A DNA stretch of 64,000 nt from Flavobacterium sp. (GTDB taxonomy: Bacteria; Bacteroidota; Bacteroidia; Flavobacteriales; Flavobacteriaceae): contig NZ_JANXUG010000112.1 in assembly GCF_025352015.1 (NCBI RefSeq), forward strand, positions 56,846 through 120,845, given 5' to 3'. Within the stretch, counting starts at the first letter, position 1; the number at the start of each line of letters is the position of its first letter. The translations under genes were made by a program, and so were the position numbers. The notes below the pieces were generated by a model. That model saw only the letters and a program-made list of their open reading frames with translations. It did no database searches and was not told the DNA's origin. Positions 44,040 through 54,873 of this stretch are shown piece after piece.

Positions 44040-44057
44040 TGATTGAATTAAAATAAA

Positions 44058-45287
44058 ATGCTAGAAAAAGAAGTTATAAATTTTGAGAGAACTGTAATTA
44101 TTGGTATCGTTACTCAAAATCAAAATGAAGAAAAATTAACAGAATTTCTTGACGAGTTAGAATTCTTAACTTTTACAGCTGGTGGAGAAGTTGTCAAAAG
44201 ATTTTCACAAAAAATGGAAAGACCTAATCCCAAAACTTTTTTGGGAACTGGTAAAATCGACGAAGTGAGCATTTTTATCAAAGAAAAAAAGATTTCTACG
44301 GTTATTTTTGACGATGAATTATCTCCTTCACAACAAAAAAACATATCTAAAATTTTAGACTGCAAGGTTCTCGACCGAACCAATTTAATACTGGACATTT
44401 TTGCTCAAAGAGCAGAAACTTCTTATGCTCGAACACAAGTGGAACTGGCACAATGTCAATATTTGTTACCAAGACTTTCAGGAATGTGGACGCATTTAGA
44501 ACGTCAAAAGGGAGGAATCGGTCTTCGTGGACCAGGAGAAACAGAAATTGAAACTGATAGAAGAATTGTACGCGATCGAATTGCATTATTAAAAGAAAAA
44601 ATAAAAACTATAGATAAACAAATGTCTGTCCAACGGGGGAATCGTGGCACCATGGTTCGTGTGGCACTCGTCGGCTATACTAATGTAGGGAAGTCAACGT
44701 TAATGAATGTCATCAGTAAAAGTGAAGTATTTGTAGAAAATAAATTATTTGCTACTCTTGATACCACAGTTCGCAAAGTGGTTATTAAAAATCTACCTTT
44801 TTTGCTTTCAGATACTGTCGGATTTATTAGAAAATTACCCACTCAATTAATAGAATCTTTTAAAAGCACACTTGATGAAGTAAGAGAAGCTGATTTATTA
44901 TTGCACGTAGTTGATATTTCCCATGCTGATTTTGAAGAACATATAAGTTCTGTTAATCAAATTTTGAAGGATATAAAGAGTGACTATAAACAAACAATTA
45001 TGGTTTTTAATAAAATTGATGCTTTTAAAAATCATGTAATTGAAGAAGATGATTTAATTACCGAAAGATCAAACAAGCACAACACACTTGAGGAATGGAA
45101 AACGACATGGATGAGTAATGTTGGTAAAAAGAACGCCTTATTTATTTCGGCTACCAATAAAGAAAACTTCGAAGAGTTCAGAGAAAAAGTTTATGAAGCA
45201 GTGAGAAAAATTCACATTACGCGGTTTCCCTATAATCAATTTTTGTATCCCGATTATAAAGATGCTGTCGAAAAAGGCGATTTGTAA
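44058..45287 (+). CDS. hflX: Ribosome-splitting GTPase HflX
   Basis: A 409-residue TRAFAC-class GTPase. The N-terminal HflX domain covers about 1-190, with KTFLGTGKIDEV (about 54-65), ILDIFAQRAETSYARTQVEL (about 115-134) and GPGETEIETDRR (about 158-169). The G domain follows: G1 GYTNVGKST (about 205-213), G3 DTVGF (about 252-256), G4 FNKID (about 319-323). HflX rescues stalled ribosomes by splitting subunits under stress. It converges 3 nt from the next, minus-strand gene. Confidence 0.93.
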   Translation: MLEKEVINFERTVIIGIVTQNQNEEKLTEFLDELEFLTFTAGGEVVKRFSQKMERPNPKTFLGTGKIDEVSIFIKEKKISTVIFDDELSPSQQKNISKILDCKVLDRTNLILDIFAQRAETSYARTQVELAQCQYLLPRLSGMWTHLERQKGGIGLRGPGETEIETDRRIVRDRIALLKEKIKTIDKQMSVQRGNRGTMVRVALVGYTNVGKSTLMNVISKSEVFVENKLFATLDTTVRKVVIKNLPFLLSDTVGFIRKLPTQLIESFKSTLDEVREADLLLHVVDISHADFEEHISSVNQILKDIKSDYKQTIMVFNKIDAFKNHVIEEDDLITERSNKHNTLEEWKTTWMSNVGKKNALFISATNKENFEEFREKVYEAVRKIHITRFPYNQFLYPDYKDAVEKGDL

Positions 45288-45290
45288 CTA

Positions 45291-46079
45291 TTAATTAAGA
45301 TAATAAATATACCCAAAATTAAACCAAACATTCCAGTCGTTTGCTCTGTTTTCGGGATATCTGGTAGGATCAGGATTTAAACCGTCAACCCAGTTCGAGA
45401 AATAATATTGCATTCTTAAATCAACCATCAAGTCTGATAGTGGTGTCAATTTATATCGACAACCTACACTTGAAACTATTGACCAAACGGTTCCACCTTG
45501 ATTGGTTGTGGCATATAAATATTTATCAGGGGTAGAAATTTGAGTGTTCAAGGGACCAAGTTCTGACCAAGCTTTTGGACTGTAAAAACTAAACTGTCCT
45601 CCCAAACTAATGAAAGGCGCAAACGAACCCAAAGTCGCCGTAAATTGTCTAACACTTAAAGGAAAAAACTCTAATTGCATTCCAATATTAGTAACAGCAG
45701 TGCTTCCTCTCATCGCTCTCAATTGATTTGCAATCAGGCCGGTTTTGCTGGGGTCAACCCATTTTCCGTAATGCTTAAGATTGGTTTTATTATAAGACAG
45801 CTCACTTCGCAATTTGAAATGATCATTAAAATACGTTTCGGGCGTGTAACAGTTACACTCTGCACGGTAAGAAAAATTCAAATAGTGAATAATACCAATA
45901 CCATAGCCAGTATTTCCAGCATTCGTCGCAAAATTATGACGCTCACCATAATCAGATTGAAAAGCAACAGGACCCGCGATTGCTCCTATTTCATGAGAAA
46001 ATCCAAATTGGGCATGAGCAGTATTTGATAAACCAAATAACAACAGTAAGGTTATGATAAAAGTCTTGGGCATCTGCAT
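45291..46079 (-). CDS. Flavobacterial outer-membrane protein (THC0290_0291-like)
   Basis: A 262-residue exported protein with a signal peptide at about 1-24 (LLLLFGLSNTAHAQ), a conserved mature start FGFSHEIGAIAGPVAFQSDY, and repeated amphipathic strands ending FNFGYIYYLN, consistent with an outer-membrane barrel. It resembles the family that NCBI calls THC0290_0291 (from memory). Start may be ATG 46079 or the second ATG at 46073. It contains two close Cys (ECNCYT near residue 76). Function unknown. Monocistronic with its own -7 box. Confidence 0.72.
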   Translation of the reverse strand: MQMPKTFIITLLLLFGLSNTAHAQFGFSHEIGAIAGPVAFQSDYGERHNFATNAGNTGYGIGIIHYLNFSYRAECNCYTPETYFNDHFKLRSELSYNKTNLKHYGKWVDPSKTGLIANQLRAMRGSTAVTNIGMQLEFFPLSVRQFTATLGSFAPFISLGGQFSFYSPKAWSELGPLNTQISTPDKYLYATTNQGGTVWSIVSSVGCRYKLTPLSDLMVDLRMQYYFSNWVDGLNPDPTRYPENRANDWNVWFNFGYIYYLN

Positions 46080-46101
46080 ACTAAATTAATTCAAATATCG
46101 A

Positions 46102-46109
46102 CAAATATA
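46102..46109 (-). promoter_or_regulatory. Predicted -7 box of the outer-membrane protein gene
   Basis: The minus strand reads TATATTTG (TAnnTTTG), 23 nt upstream of the ATG at 46079. Confidence 0.5.
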
Positions 46110-46270
46110 TAAAAACATCAACCAGATATAAAATAAAATAAAAAATACTTGATTCACATACGAAAAAATAAATAAAGAGTTTTAAAATACAAAGTTTTTA
46201 ATGCTTATGTGATACAAGCAAAAAAACAAGTACAAGGCAAAAAAAAATGTCGCTTTATTTGAATAAAATG

Positions 46271-46278
46271 TATATTTG
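46271..46278 (+). promoter_or_regulatory. Predicted -7 box of gdhA
   Basis: TATATTTG (TAnnTTTG), 47 nt before the gdhA ATG. No -33 motif at the usual spacing. Confidence 0.5.
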
Positions 46279-46322
46279 TCCGATTTTACGAAATCGATTT
46301 CTTAAAAACAATAATAGTATAA

Positions 46323-47669
<1,347 letters not shown>

Positions 47670-47695
47670 ATAATAACAAACCCAACCATAACCTG

Positions 47696-47724
47696 AAAAC
47701 GTCTTTAGCAATAAAGACGTTTTT
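47696..47724 (+). terminator. Rho-independent terminator of gdhA
   Basis: AAAACGTCTTT pairs with AAAGACGTTTT (47696-47706 with 47713-47723) around loop AGCAAT, ending in six T. Confidence 0.87.
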
Positions 47725-47763
47725 TATGGTTATACAACAAATGCATAATTTTTACGTTTATAC

Positions 47764-47771
47764 TATATTTG
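47764..47771 (+). promoter_or_regulatory. Predicted -7 box of porZ
   Basis: TATATTTG lies 18 nt before the ATG at 47790. The TTG at 47769 that could extend the frame is part of this box, which supports ATG 47790. Confidence 0.5.
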
Positions 47772-47789
47772 TGTACTAATTTTTTTCGG

Positions 47790-50084
47790 ATGAAAAAGTT
47801 TTTATTCTGTTTTTCACTGCTGATGATTCAATTTTGTTTTGCTCAACAAAATCAAAATTGGAAAGGCTATTTTTCTTATAACAAAATAAAAGATGTTTCT
47901 GAATCAACCACAAGAGTTTATGCCGCTGCCGAAAATGCACTTTTTTCCAAAAATATAGCCACCAATGAGCTGAAAACGACCAATACAATTGATGGTCTTT
48001 CTGGTCAAACCATTTCTGTCATTTATCATAGTGAAACATTTAACAAGACAATTGTTGGTTATGAAAACGGTTTACTAATTGTTATAAATGATGCCGACGG
48101 AACTATGTTAAAAGTAGTTGACATTATTAATAAAAACATCCCGAATAATATCAAAAGAGTGAACCATTTTATGGAATATAATGGGATTGTTTATGTTTCT
48201 TGTGATTTTGGTATTGTACAATATAAACTAAACACATTAGAATTTGGCGACACTTACTTTATAGGTCCAAACGGACTAGAGGTCAAGGTCTTTCAAACTA
48301 CTATTTTAAATGGAGATATTTATGCCAATACGCAATATTATGGTATTAGAAAAGCCGCTATTACCAACCCAAACTTGAACGACTATGCCCAATGGCTAGT
48401 ATTTGATGGTGGTTACTGGACCGGTTTAGTAACCTTTAACAATCAATTGATAGGAATCAATACTAACAATAATATTTATAAATATAGCGGCACTAGTTTT
48501 CAACAAATAGGTAGTTTAGGACAAGCTGGTTTAGATATTAGAACCTACGATAATTATTTGGTGGCAACATCAGCCAATAATGTTTTAGTTTACAATACTT
48601 CCTTACTTCAGGTCGCTCATATTACAACTTCTCAAATTACCAGCACAGTAGTCACATTTACCTGCGCAACAGTTGTCAACAATACTATATACATAGGAAC
48701 AGATCAAAACGGAATAATCTCGGCAACATTAAGTAATCCCACCAACTTTGAATTTTTAATGCCAAATGGTCCAAAAATGAACAATATGTTTTCTATAAAC
48801 AGTTCTTCGTCAAATTTATGGGCTGTTTATGGGGGTTATGATATTTCATATAATCCTTATACTTACCTTGGTTATTCGCTTTCACAATTTGGAATAAGCA
48901 AATACAATGAAACCAATTTGTGGTCCTATATTCCTTATAGCGATTTGCCAAATGCAGAAGCTTTAACTAGAATTACAGTAAACCCAAACGATGAAAATAA
49001 AGTTTACATAAGTTCGTACAACAGGGGGTTATTAAAACTTGATTCAGGCTTACCCACGACGCTCTATAACGAAAGTAATAGTAGTTTGAAATCATTGACC
49101 TCGCCGTCAAATACTAATATTAGAATTTCGGCTACCGCTTTTGATAGATCCGGGAATTTATGGGTAACCAACAGTCGTGTAAAAAATGGACTCAATGTTC
49201 TAAAATCTGGTGGTCAATGGCAAGCCTACAATATGGATACTATCTTAGCAAGTTATGAGAGTGGTGATTTTGCCCGCATTGCCATTGATAATAGTGGCAC
49301 AAAATGGATGGCAACTTTTCAAGACGGTGTTATCGCATTTAACGAAAACACCAATGTTTTTAAAAAAATAACCGAAGACCCAGAAACAGGAAACCTACCC
49401 TCAAAAGACGTTAGAGCATTGGCAATAGATAATAGAAACCAAGTTTGGATAGGAACTTACCGAGGATTAAGAGTTATTTCGAGCACAGCAAGTTACAGCT
49501 CTCCCGATCAAATAAAAGCCAATTCGATAATTATATTGGAAAACGGAACACCAAGTGAACTTTTATACCAACAATATATTACCGATATTGCAGTCAATGG
49601 TTCAAATCAAAAGTGGATTTCAACCGCAGATTCTGGGGTTTTTTTATTTTCATCAAATGGTCAGGATAAAATTTATCATTTTACCACAGACAATTCTCCG
49701 TTACCAAGTAATGTAGTCAATGATATAGAAATTAATGAAACTACCGGAGAAGTTTTTTTTGCAACAGATAAAGGGCTCGTTTCATTCAAAGGAACAGCTA
49801 CAAAACCCAATGATAATTTAGACGCGGTTTACATCTATCCAAATCCTGTTCGCCCAGAATTTACAGGAACCGTCAAAGTTGCCGGATTAATATCAAAAGC
49901 CAATATAAAAATCAGCGATATCGAAGGTAATTTAGTGTACGAAACCACTTCCGAAGGCGGAACCATAGAATGGGACACGACCGCTTTTGGCAAATACAAA
50001 GTAGCTTCGGGCGTTTACATGATTTTTATTGCGGCGCAAGATGGCTCCGCAACTGCCGTCAAAAAAGTCATGATAATAAGATAA
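47790..50084 (+). CDS. porZ: PorZ-like T9SS surface protein (two-propeller)
   Basis: A 764-residue exported protein: signal peptide 1-18 after ATG 47790 (FSLLMIQFCFAQ), WKGYFSYNKIKDVSES at the mature start, two beta-propellers of the ligand-sensor type up to about residue 660 (STTRVYAAAENALFSKNIAT, SFDRSGNLWVTN-like blades, IDNRNQVWIGTYRGLRVI), and a C-terminal T9SS sorting domain (YIYPNPVRPEF to VKKVMIIR). PorZ belongs to the attachment complex delivering anionic LPS to T9SS cargo. The porZ-recO adjacency is usual in flavobacteria. The stop is 73 nt before recO. Confidence 0.85.
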   Translation: MKKFLFCFSLLMIQFCFAQQNQNWKGYFSYNKIKDVSESTTRVYAAAENALFSKNIATNELKTTNTIDGLSGQTISVIYHSETFNKTIVGYENGLLIVINDADGTMLKVVDIINKNIPNNIKRVNHFMEYNGIVYVSCDFGIVQYKLNTLEFGDTYFIGPNGLEVKVFQTTILNGDIYANTQYYGIRKAAITNPNLNDYAQWLVFDGGYWTGLVTFNNQLIGINTNNNIYKYSGTSFQQIGSLGQAGLDIRTYDNYLVATSANNVLVYNTSLLQVAHITTSQITSTVVTFTCATVVNNTIYIGTDQNGIISATLSNPTNFEFLMPNGPKMNNMFSINSSSSNLWAVYGGYDISYNPYTYLGYSLSQFGISKYNETNLWSYIPYSDLPNAEALTRITVNPNDENKVYISSYNRGLLKLDSGLPTTLYNESNSSLKSLTSPSNTNIRISATAFDRSGNLWVTNSRVKNGLNVLKSGGQWQAYNMDTILASYESGDFARIAIDNSGTKWMATFQDGVIAFNENTNVFKKITEDPETGNLPSKDVRALAIDNRNQVWIGTYRGLRVISSTASYSSPDQIKANSIIILENGTPSELLYQQYITDIAVNGSNQKWISTADSGVFLFSSNGQDKIYHFTTDNSPLPSNVVNDIEINETTGEVFFATDKGLVSFKGTATKPNDNLDAVYIYPNPVRPEFTGTVKVAGLISKANIKISDIEGNLVYETTSEGGTIEWDTTAFGKYKVASGVYMIFIAAQDGSATAVKKVMIIR

Positions 50085-50156
50085 TTGTGAGTTGTAAATT
50101 ATGAATTGTGAATTTCAGCACAGTTCATCATTCATCATTCACCATTCCCCATTCAA
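50083..50156 (+). repeat. Degenerate intergenic repeat before recO
   Basis: Holds AATTGTGAGTTGTAAATTAT then GAATTGTGAA and a string of TCATCATTCA-type words. Words of the first half recur inverted at 50926-50958, so recO is bracketed by an inverted pair. Confidence 0.5.
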
Positions 50157-50870
50157 ATGTTAGTCAAAACCAAAGCCATCGTTTTATCATCACTAAAATA
50201 CCAAGAAAAAAGCCTGATTGTAAAATGCTTAACCCAATCGGATGGTTTAAAAAGTTATTTTGTGCTCAATGCATTTTCAGCAAAAAAAGCAAGTCAAAAA
50301 ATTGCTTACTTTCAACCTTTATCAATCCTAGAAATCGAAGCTAGCCACAAAAACAAAGGAACACTCGAACATTTCAAAGAAATAAAATTAGCGCACGCCT
50401 ACCAAAGCATTAGCACCAACATTGTCAAAAGCACTATCATACTATTTCTCTCAGAGATTATTCATCACAGCATTCGAGAAGAAGAAAAAAACGAAAACTT
50501 ATTCCTGTTTCTAGAGTCAGCACTTTTATGGTTCGATGCCCATGACGATGTAGCAAATTTTCATTTGATATTAATGCTAGAAATGAGCAAATTTCTTGGG
50601 TTTTATCCCGATATTACGGCTATTGAATTTAATTTTTTTGACATCAAAGAAGGAATTTTTACAAATCTTACAGGAACTAATTGTTGGAACGAACACGAGA
50701 CAGCAATGTTCAAAAAGCTTCTCTATTTAAAATTTGATAGTGACCAAAAAATATTTGCAGGTACAGAAAGACAAATCCTCTTAAAAATGCTGCTTTCTTA
50801 CTACACCACTCATCTAGATGGGTTTAAAAAACCAAAATCGCTTGACGTTTTGAAAGAGGTTTTCGCTTAA
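50157..50870 (+). CDS. recO: DNA repair protein RecO
   Basis: A 237-residue protein. The N-terminal OB-fold (about 1-80) starts MLVKTKAIVLSSLKYQEKSL, typical of RecO; the rest is helical with FLESALLWFD and FHLILMLEMSKFLGFYPDI (about 122-160). The C4 zinc site of Gram-positive RecO is absent, as is usual in Bacteroidota. RecO loads RecA with RecR in the RecF pathway. Located downstream of porZ with repeat-like gaps on both sides. Confidence 0.9.
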   Translation: MLVKTKAIVLSSLKYQEKSLIVKCLTQSDGLKSYFVLNAFSAKKASQKIAYFQPLSILEIEASHKNKGTLEHFKEIKLAHAYQSISTNIVKSTIILFLSEIIHHSIREEEKNENLFLFLESALLWFDAHDDVANFHLILMLEMSKFLGFYPDITAIEFNFFDIKEGIFTNLTGTNCWNEHETAMFKKLLYLKFDSDQKIFAGTERQILLKMLLSYYTTHLDGFKKPKSLDVLKEVFA

Positions 50871-50925
50871 TGATTTAAATAATGCCTTTTCAAATAAAAC
50901 TTACCCTTTACCTGGTGTTGCAAAA

Positions 50926-50958
50926 ACTTATAACTCATAACTTATAACTCACAACTAT
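50926..50958 (-). repeat. Degenerate intergenic repeat after recO
   Basis: The minus strand reads GTTGTGAGTTATAAGTTATGAGTTATAAG-type words, matching in style and orientation-inverted the segment at 50083-50115. Confidence 0.5.
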
Positions 50959-50996
50959 TTATTACTTTCGCAAACTGATTTAAGATTACAATAAAA

Positions 50997-53900
50997 ATGA
51001 GTACCAAGTTTACTGAATACAAAGGACTTGACCTGCCTAATGTAGCGGCTGAAGTCCTTGATTTTTGGAAAAAAAATAATGTCTTTGAGCAAAGCGTCAC
51101 TTCTCGCGAAGGTGCAATTCCATTCGTGTTTTTTGAAGGTCCACCATCTGCAAATGGTTTACCTGGAATTCACCACGTGATGGCGCGTGCAATTAAAGAT
51201 ATTTTTTGTCGATATAAAACTCAAAAAGGCTTTCAAGTAAAGCGAAAAGCAGGTTGGGATACGCACGGATTACCAGTAGAATTAGGTACCGAGAAAGAAT
51301 TAGGAATCACCAAAGAAGACATCGGAAAAACCATTTCGGTAGAAGAATATAACGAAGCGTGTAAAAAAACCGTAATGCGTTACACAGATGTTTGGAACGA
51401 TTTGACCGAAAAAATGGGTTATTGGGTTGATATGGAAGATCCATATGTGACGTACAAATCCAAATATATGGAATCGGTTTGGTGGTTGTTGAAACAAATT
51501 TATAACAAAGATTTACTTTACAAAGGTTACACCATTCAACCATATTCTCCAAAAGCTGGAACAGGTTTATCATCTCACGAAGTAAACCAACCCGGAAGTT
51601 ACAGAGATGTTACTGACACAACGGTTGTTGCTCAATTTCTTGCAAAAACAGAAACCTTACCAAGTTTTTTACAAGGTTTTGGCGAGGTTCATATTTTGGC
51701 TTGGACGACCACTCCTTGGACTTTACCTTCAAACACAGCGTTGACTGTTGGACCAAAAATCGATTATGTTTTGGTAGAAACTTTCAATCAATACACATTT
51801 CGTCCAACCAAAGTAATTTTAGCTAAAAACCTTGTCGGAAAACAATTCGGGAAAGGATTTTTTGTATCAAATGAACCTTCCGATTTTGAAAATTTTAAAG
51901 AAGGCGATAAAAATATTCCATATCATATTCTAGCTGAATGCAAAGGTTTAGATTTAGTCGGAATTCGTTACGAACAATTGATGAAATTGACTTTGCCATA
52001 CCAAAATCCTGAAAATGCTTTTAGAGTAATTGCTGGAGATTTCGTAACTACAGAAGATGGAACTGGAATCGTTCACACAGCGCCAACTTTTGGTGCAGAT
52101 GATGCTAAAGTTGCTAAAGAAGCAACGCCAGAAGTGCCACCAATGTTGGTTTTAGATGCGAACGGAAATCCAGTGCCTTTGGTTGATTTACAAGGTAAAT
52201 TCATTCAAGATTTGGGTGATTTGTCTGGAAAGTACGTTAAAAACGAATATTACAATGATGGCGAAGCACCAGAACGCTCTGCCGATGTTGAAATCGCTAT
52301 CCAATTAAAAGAAGAAAATAAGGCTTTTAAAGTTGAAAAATACGTGCACAGTTATCCACATTGTTGGAGAACTGACAAACCAATTTTATATTATCCGTTA
52401 GATTCTTGGTTCATCAAAGTTACGGAAATCAAAGACAGAATGTTCGACTTGAACGAAACCATCAACTGGAAACCAAAAGCAACTGGCGAAGGTCGTTTTG
52501 GAAATTGGTTAAAAAATGCTAACGATTGGAATTTATCGCGTTCAAGATATTGGGGAATTCCATTGCCAATTTGGAGAACCGAAGATGGAACCGAAGAAAT
52601 ATTAATTGGTTCAGTAGAAGAATTATATTCAGAAATCGAAAAAGCAATCCAAGCTGGCGTTGAAACAGTAAATCCTTTCAAAGGTTTTAAAGTTGGAAAC
52701 ATGAGCGAAAAAAACTACGATTTAGTCGATTTACATAAAAATGTAGTTGATAAAATCACTCTAGTTTCGCCATCAGGAAAAGCAATGAAACGTGAATCTG
52801 ATTTGATTGACGTTTGGTTCGATTCGGGAGCAATGCCTTATGCGCAGTGGCATTATCCGTTTGAAAACAAAGATAAAATAGACGATAATAAAGATTTTCC
52901 TGCCGATTTTATTGCCGAAGGTGTAGATCAAACTCGTGGTTGGTTTTATACTTTGCACGCAATTGGGACTTTAGTTTTTGATAAAGTTGCTTATAAAAAT
53001 GTAGTTTCAAATGGTTTGGTTTTGGATAAAAACGGACAAAAAATGTCTAAACGTCTTGGAAATGCAACCGATCCTTTTAAAACTATTGAAGAATTTGGTC
53101 CAGATGCGACTCGTTGGTACATGATAACTAATGCAAATCCGTGGGATAACTTGAAATTTGATATTGAAGGAATTGCTGAGGTTCGTAGAAAATTTTTCGG
53201 AACACTTTACAACACTTATTCGTTCTTTACATTATATGCAAATATTGACAATTTTACATTTTCAGAAGCCGAAATTCCGTTGAACGAACGACCAGAAATT
53301 GACCGTTGGATTTTATCAGAATTACATACGTTGATAAAAACAGTTGATGAAGCATACGCCGATTACGAACCAACCAAAGCGGCTCGAGCTATTTCTGACT
53401 TCGTTCAGGAAAATTTGAGCAACTGGTATGTTCGTTTGTGTCGAAGAAGATTTTGGAAAGGCGAATACGAGACAGATAAAATTGCAGCTTATCAAACCTT
53501 ATATACCTGCTTGCTAAATGTAGCTAAATTAGCAGCACCGATTGCTCCGTTCTTTATGGATCAATTGTATCGCGATTTAATTAACACAACTCAAAAAGAG
53601 AATTTTACCAGCGTTCACCTAGCTTTATTCCCGGTTTCGGTTGAAAACTTTGTTGATAAATCGTTGGAAAGCAGAATGATGAAAGCTCAAACGGTTTCCT
53701 CATTAGTATTATCGCTTCGCAAAAAAGAAATGATAAAAGTGCGCCAACCGCTGCAAAAGATAATGATACCAATACTTGACGAGAGTCAGCGTTCAGAAAT
53801 CGAAGCAGTTTCAGACCTAATAAAAGCTGAAGTAAACGTTAAAGAAATCGAACTTTTAGATGATGCATCAGGCGTTTTGGTAAAGCAAATTAAGCCGAAT

Positions 53901-54398
53901 TTCAAAGCATTAGGTCCCCGTTTTGGCAAAGATATGGGTTTGATTTCCAATGCAATACAAAATTTAACTTCGGAACAAATAGATGAATTAGATACAAATG
54001 GCGAACTTACGCTTGTTATTTCAGGAAATAGTATAATTTTAACATCCAATGATGTTGAAATCTCTTCGCAAGATATTCCGGGTTGGTTGGTCGCAAATGC
54101 TAACGGAATTACAGTAGCTTTAGATATTACGCTAACCGAAGAATTAATAAAAGAAGGCATAGCCAGAGAATTGGTAAACCGCATTCAAAACATCAGAAAG
54201 GACAGCGGGTTTGAAGTAACTGATAAAATAAAAGTTCATTTGCAGTATAATAGCGAATTAGAAAAAGCAGTCATTGCCAATGAAAAATATATTAAATCAG
54301 AAACATTAACAGAAACATTGGTTTTTGTAGCTGCTATGGAAACCGGAACAGAAATAGAATTTGATAACATAAAAACAAGAATATTAATCTCAAAATAG
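50997..54398 (+). CDS. ileS: Isoleucine-tRNA ligase
   Basis: A 1133-residue class I aminoacyl-tRNA synthetase. HIGH-type motif in PSANGLPGIHHVMAR (about residues 51-65), editing domain about 200-430 (AWTTTPWTLPSNTAL), KMSKS-type KMSKRLGNATDP at about 682-693, and an anticodon-binding C-terminal region. The long form with about 1130 residues is usual in Bacteroidota (type 2-like, often linked with natural mupirocin tolerance by family knowledge). A near-consensus TACTTTCG lies upstream at 50963-50970. Seven nucleotides separate it from the DksA-like gene. Confidence 0.95.
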   Translation: MSTKFTEYKGLDLPNVAAEVLDFWKKNNVFEQSVTSREGAIPFVFFEGPPSANGLPGIHHVMARAIKDIFCRYKTQKGFQVKRKAGWDTHGLPVELGTEKELGITKEDIGKTISVEEYNEACKKTVMRYTDVWNDLTEKMGYWVDMEDPYVTYKSKYMESVWWLLKQIYNKDLLYKGYTIQPYSPKAGTGLSSHEVNQPGSYRDVTDTTVVAQFLAKTETLPSFLQGFGEVHILAWTTTPWTLPSNTALTVGPKIDYVLVETFNQYTFRPTKVILAKNLVGKQFGKGFFVSNEPSDFENFKEGDKNIPYHILAECKGLDLVGIRYEQLMKLTLPYQNPENAFRVIAGDFVTTEDGTGIVHTAPTFGADDAKVAKEATPEVPPMLVLDANGNPVPLVDLQGKFIQDLGDLSGKYVKNEYYNDGEAPERSADVEIAIQLKEENKAFKVEKYVHSYPHCWRTDKPILYYPLDSWFIKVTEIKDRMFDLNETINWKPKATGEGRFGNWLKNANDWNLSRSRYWGIPLPIWRTEDGTEEILIGSVEELYSEIEKAIQAGVETVNPFKGFKVGNMSEKNYDLVDLHKNVVDKITLVSPSGKAMKRESDLIDVWFDSGAMPYAQWHYPFENKDKIDDNKDFPADFIAEGVDQTRGWFYTLHAIGTLVFDKVAYKNVVSNGLVLDKNGQKMSKRLGNATDPFKTIEEFGPDATRWYMITNANPWDNLKFDIEGIAEVRRKFFGTLYNTYSFFTLYANIDNFTFSEAEIPLNERPEIDRWILSELHTLIKTVDEAYADYEPTKAARAISDFVQENLSNWYVRLCRRRFWKGEYETDKIAAYQTLYTCLLNVAKLAAPIAPFFMDQLYRDLINTTQKENFTSVHLALFPVSVENFVDKSLESRMMKAQTVSSLVLSLRKKEMIKVRQPLQKIMIPILDESQRSEIEAVSDLIKAEVNVKEIELLDDASGVLVKQIKPNFKALGPRFGKDMGLISNAIQNLTSEQIDELDTNGELTLVISGNSIILTSNDVEISSQDIPGWLVANANGITVALDITLTEELIKEGIARELVNRIQNIRKDSGFEVTDKIKVHLQYNSELEKAVIANEKYIKSETLTETLVFVAAMETGTEIEFDNIKTRILISK

Positions 54399-54405
54399 AA
54401 TAAAG

Positions 54406-54786
54406 ATGATCGAAGAAAAAATGAGATACTCGGATGCTGATTTAGCAGAGTTCAAAGAAATTATCATAAATAAAATGGACAAGGCAAAAGCCGATTTAGA
54501 ATTGATAAAGAGTGCCTACATGAATGATTTAAACAATGGAACTGATGATACTTCACCAACGTTTAAAGCCTTTGAAGAAGGAAGCGAAACGATGAGCAAA
54601 GAAGCCAACTCGCAGTTGGCGATTCGTCAGGAAAAGTTTCTGCGAGATTTAAAAAATGCACTTTTTCGTGTAGAAAATAAAACATACGGCGTTTGTAAAG
54701 TAACAGGAAAACTTATTGGCAAAGACAGATTACGCGTAGTTCCCCATGCTACTATGAGTATAGAAGCGAAAAATATGCAACGATAA
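54406..54786 (+). CDS. TraR/DksA-type protein with degenerate zinc finger
   Basis: A 126-residue protein resembling DksA/TraR factors that bind RNA polymerase: a long N-terminal helical hairpin (about 1-85, with acidic residues at the tip DLNNGTDDTS) and a C-terminal finger-like region YGVCKVTGKLIGKDRLRVVPHA. Only one Cys remains of the usual four, so it cannot bind zinc in the standard way. The tail SIEAKNMQR is conserved in flavobacterial forms by memory. Located between ileS and lspA; probably co-transcribed with ileS. Confidence 0.85.
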   Translation: MIEEKMRYSDADLAEFKEIIINKMDKAKADLELIKSAYMNDLNNGTDDTSPTFKAFEEGSETMSKEANSQLAIRQEKFLRDLKNALFRVENKTYGVCKVTGKLIGKDRLRVVPHATMSIEAKNMQR

Positions 54787-54803
54787 CTACTTCATGTAAT
54801 AGT

Positions 54804-54834
54804 AAGCATCACTCCCCTTTAAGTGATGTTTTTA
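54804..54834 (+). terminator. Terminator or attenuator between dksA-like gene and lspA
   Basis: CATCACT (54807-54813) pairs with AGTGATG (54822-54828), extended by weaker pairs, loop CCCCTTTA, followed by five T. Confidence 0.72.
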
Positions 54835-54845
54835 TAAAAAAATAC

Positions 54846-54853
54846 TATTTTTG
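54846..54853 (+). promoter_or_regulatory. Predicted -7 box of lspA
   Basis: TATTTTTG (TAnnTTTG) 20 nt before the lspA ATG, just downstream of the terminator-like hairpin. Confidence 0.5.
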
Positions 54854-54873
54854 AGCCATTAAAATTTAAAAAA

